Below, piece after piece: positions 62,706-64,000 of a DNA stretch of 64,000 bases. A program made the position numbers and the translations under genes. Origin of the DNA: an uncultured Pelagibacteraceae bacterium (GTDB taxonomy: Bacteria > Pseudomonadota > Alphaproteobacteria > Pelagibacterales > Pelagibacteraceae); assembly GCA_902555945.1 (NCBI GenBank), contig CACDUS010000002.1, forward strand, positions 1 to 64,000. The letters are read 5' to 3'. The notes under the pieces were generated by a model. That model was not told where the DNA came from. It saw nothing but the letters and a program-made list of their open reading frames with translations, and ran no database searches. Each line of letters starts with the position of its first letter. Position 1 is the stretch's first letter.

Positions 62706-62791
62706 GGAGGGGTTCCAGAGCGGTCAAATGGGGCGGGCTGTAAACCCGTTGACTTCGGTCTTCGAAAGTTCGAATCTTTCCCCCTCCACCA
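62706..62791 (+). tRNA. tRNA-Tyr (anticodon GUA)
   Basis: An 86-nt class II tRNA. Acceptor GGAGGGG pairs with CCCCTCC, anticodon loop CTGTAAA holds GTA, a long variable arm (gacttcggtctt region) is present, T arm is GAAAG-TTCGAAT-CTTTC, and ACCA is encoded. Confidence 0.96.
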
Positions 62792-62837
62792 TTCAGTAAA
62801 ACTGTAAATAACACTGGAGTGTTACTCTTGGGGTTGT

Positions 62838-62911
62838 GCGGGTGTAGTTCAATGGTAGAACGCTAGCCTTCCAAGCTGGATGTAAGGGTTCGATTCCCTT
62901 TACCCGCTCCA
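62838..62911 (+). tRNA. tRNA-Gly (anticodon UCC)
   Basis: A 74-nt tRNA. Acceptor GCGGGTG pairs with TACCCGC, anticodon loop CTTCCAA holds TCC, T arm AAGGG-TTCGATT-CCCTT, and CCA is encoded after discriminator T. It lies 46 bp after tRNA-Tyr and 42 bp before tuf, so all three are probably co-transcribed. Confidence 0.97.
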
Positions 62912-62953
62912 AGAAAATAAGATTATAAAAATAAAAAGTGAGGATAAAAAGTA

Positions 62954-64000
62954 ATGTCAAAAGAAAAATTTGTAAGAAATAAACCACATTGTAACATTGG
63001 TACAATTGGCCATGTCGACCATGGTAAAACAACTTTAACTGCAGCTATAACTAAAGTTTTGTCAGAAACTGGTGGAGCTAAAGCAGTAGCTTATGATCAA
63101 ATTGATAAAGCTCCAGAGGAAAAAGAAAGAGGAATAACAATTTCTACTGCGCATGTTGAGTATGAAACAGAAAAAAGACACTACGCACACGTAGACTGTC
63201 CAGGTCACGCTGACTATGTAAAAAATATGATTACTGGTGCTGCACAAATGGATGGTGCAATATTAGTTGTTAATGCTGCTGATGGTCCTATGCCACAAAC
63301 TAGAGAGCATATTCTTTTAGCAAGACAAGTAGGTGTTCCTGCAATTTGTGTTTACTTAAATAAAGTAGACCAAGTAGATGATAAAGAAATGATTGATCTA
63401 GTTGAGGAAGAGATTAAAGAGTTATTAACTTCATATAAATTCCCTGGAGACAAAACTCCAATTGCTAAAGGTTCTGCATTGGCCGCTGTTGAGGGCAGAG
63501 ATGATGAAATTGGAAAAAATTCAATTTTAGAATTAATGAAGAATGTTGATGAATTTATTCCACAACCTGACAGACCAAAAGATAAAGACTTTTTGATGCC
63601 TGTTGAGGATGTTTTCTCAATTTCAGGAAGAGGTACTGTTGCAACTGGAAGAGTAGAGTCCGGTGTGCTTAAAACGGGTGATGAACTTGAAATAGTTGGA
63701 ATAAGAGAAACTAAAAAATCAGTTTGTACTGGCGTTGAAATGTTTAGAAAACTTCTAGACTCAGGTGAAGCTGGTGATAACGTAGGAGTGCTTTTAAGAG
63801 GTGTGGAAAGAACTGATATTGAAAGAGGCCAAGTTCTTTGTAAACCAGGCTCTGTTACACCACATACTAAATTTGAAGCACAAGCATATGTATTAAAAAA
63901 AGAAGAGGGTGGAAGACACACTCCTTTTTTTACTAAGTATAGACCTCAGTTTTATTTCAGAACAACAGATGTAACTGGCGAAGTAGAATTACCGGCAGGT
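62954..64000 (+). CDS. tuf: Elongation factor Tu, 3' truncated by window edge (not in ORF track)
   Basis: Delivers aminoacyl-tRNA to the ribosome. The ATG at 62954 opens an uninterrupted frame of 349 codons to the window end, of about 395 expected. It begins [28 protein letters not shown], with P-loop GHVDHGKT, switch I RGITIST, G3 DCPGHADYV and G4 NKVD; domain 2 ([18 protein letters not shown]) is complete and domain 3 is cut. The ORF track missed it because no stop lies in the window and lists only antisense shadows. It is preceded by two tRNA genes, a classic tRNA-tufB arrangement. Confidence 0.98.
   Translation, partial: MSKEKFVRNKPHCNIGTIGHVDHGKTTLTAAITKVLSETGGAKAVAYDQIDKAPEEKERGITISTAHVEYETEKRHYAHVDCPGHADYVKNMITGAAQMDGAILVVNAADGPMPQTREHILLARQVGVPAICVYLNKVDQVDDKEMIDLVEEEIKELLTSYKFPGDKTPIAKGSALAAVEGRDDEIGKNSILELMKNVDEFIPQPDRPKDKDFLMPVEDVFSISGRGTVATGRVESGVLKTGDELEIVGIRETKKSVCTGVEMFRKLLDSGEAGDNVGVLLRGVERTDIERGQVLCKPGSVTPHTKFEAQAYVLKKEEGGRHTPFFTKYRPQFYFRTTDVTGEVELPAG

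Noticed and set aside
63352-63921. 189-residue minus-strand ORF (and 63062-63247, 62793-63032)
   Set aside because: Antisense to tuf, tRNA-Gly and tRNA-Tyr; arises because the true EF-Tu frame is not listed.
1-64000. CRISPR arrays, insertion sequences, rRNA operons or a replication origin
   Set aside because: No regularly spaced repeats, transposase-like ORFs, rRNA sequence or DnaA-box cluster were seen.

Overview
The window is AT-rich, gene-dense DNA with very short intergenic gaps, many 1-8 nt gene overlaps and several divergent pairs separated by only 8-33 bp. Gene content (amino-acid, TctCBA and dipeptide transporters, the citramalate route, the methylcitrate cycle, DUF6165, an acetyltransferase-only GlmU, and the rlmB/tRNA-Tyr/tRNA-Gly/tuf order) and coding style point to a streamlined marine alphaproteobacterium of the SAR11 clade (Pelagibacterales). 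This is an inference from content, not a database match.

Layout. 0-2.3 kb: end of mtnA, a class II aldolase and a SpeD-SpeE fusion, a polyamine/methylthioadenosine salvage operon. 2.4-4.6 kb: polar amino-acid-type ABC binding protein and two permeases, with no ATPase. 4.6-8.2 kb: M24 hydrolase with altered metal site, DUF6165, GT9 glycosyltransferase, AbrB-type membrane protein. 8.3-11.2 kb: TctC-TctB-TctA tripartite transporter. 11.2-17.4 kb: GT4 transferase, thioredoxin-like protein, gamma-carbonic anhydrase, serine hydrolase, FMN-binding protein, hydroxyacid dehydrogenase, MFS carrier. 17.4-23 kb: omega subunit, DusA, TauE/SafE, lipoprotein, a highly charged helical protein, phosphohexomutase. 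23.2-26.1 kb: class I ribonucleotide reductase. 26.1-29.7 kb: methylcitrate genes prpD-prpB-prpC. 29.7-39.5 kb: HAD phosphatase, GlmU acetyltransferase domain, GlmS, class II DAHP synthase, NadE, CysS, CimA, TrmJ-like methyltransferase, rpsD. 39.5-46.7 kb: minus-strand run sfsA-map-purB-purC-purS-purQ-purL-bolA-grxD. 46.7-52 kb: CinA-N-like, GGCT-like, GT2, and two convergent paralogous polytopic membrane proteins.

The most unusual region is 52.0-61.8 kb. An intact tRNA-Thr(UGU) and a truncated copy of its 5' half form a 44-bp perfect direct repeat about 9.7 kb apart. Between them lie a cassette of tiny genes (three of them missing from the ORF track), an NrdR-like zinc-ribbon protein, a dipeptide ABC transporter with a DppC-DppD fusion, a DUF1028 protein and an M20 carbamoylase/amidohydrolase. 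Three diverged copies of a repeat built from TCGGT-type boxes spaced about one helical turn sit at both ends and in the middle. I see no integrase. I interpret it as a tRNA-targeted cargo island for organic-nitrogen scavenging, with the unusual property that the element supplied the 5' half of the tRNA.

After the island come rlmB, tRNA-Tyr, tRNA-Gly and the start of tuf (EF-Tu), which runs off the window and is absent from the ORF track. A second recurring theme is that all three solute-binding-protein genes are separated from their permease genes by a strong RNA hairpin; in the Tct operon the hairpin is a terminator that contains the tctB start codon.
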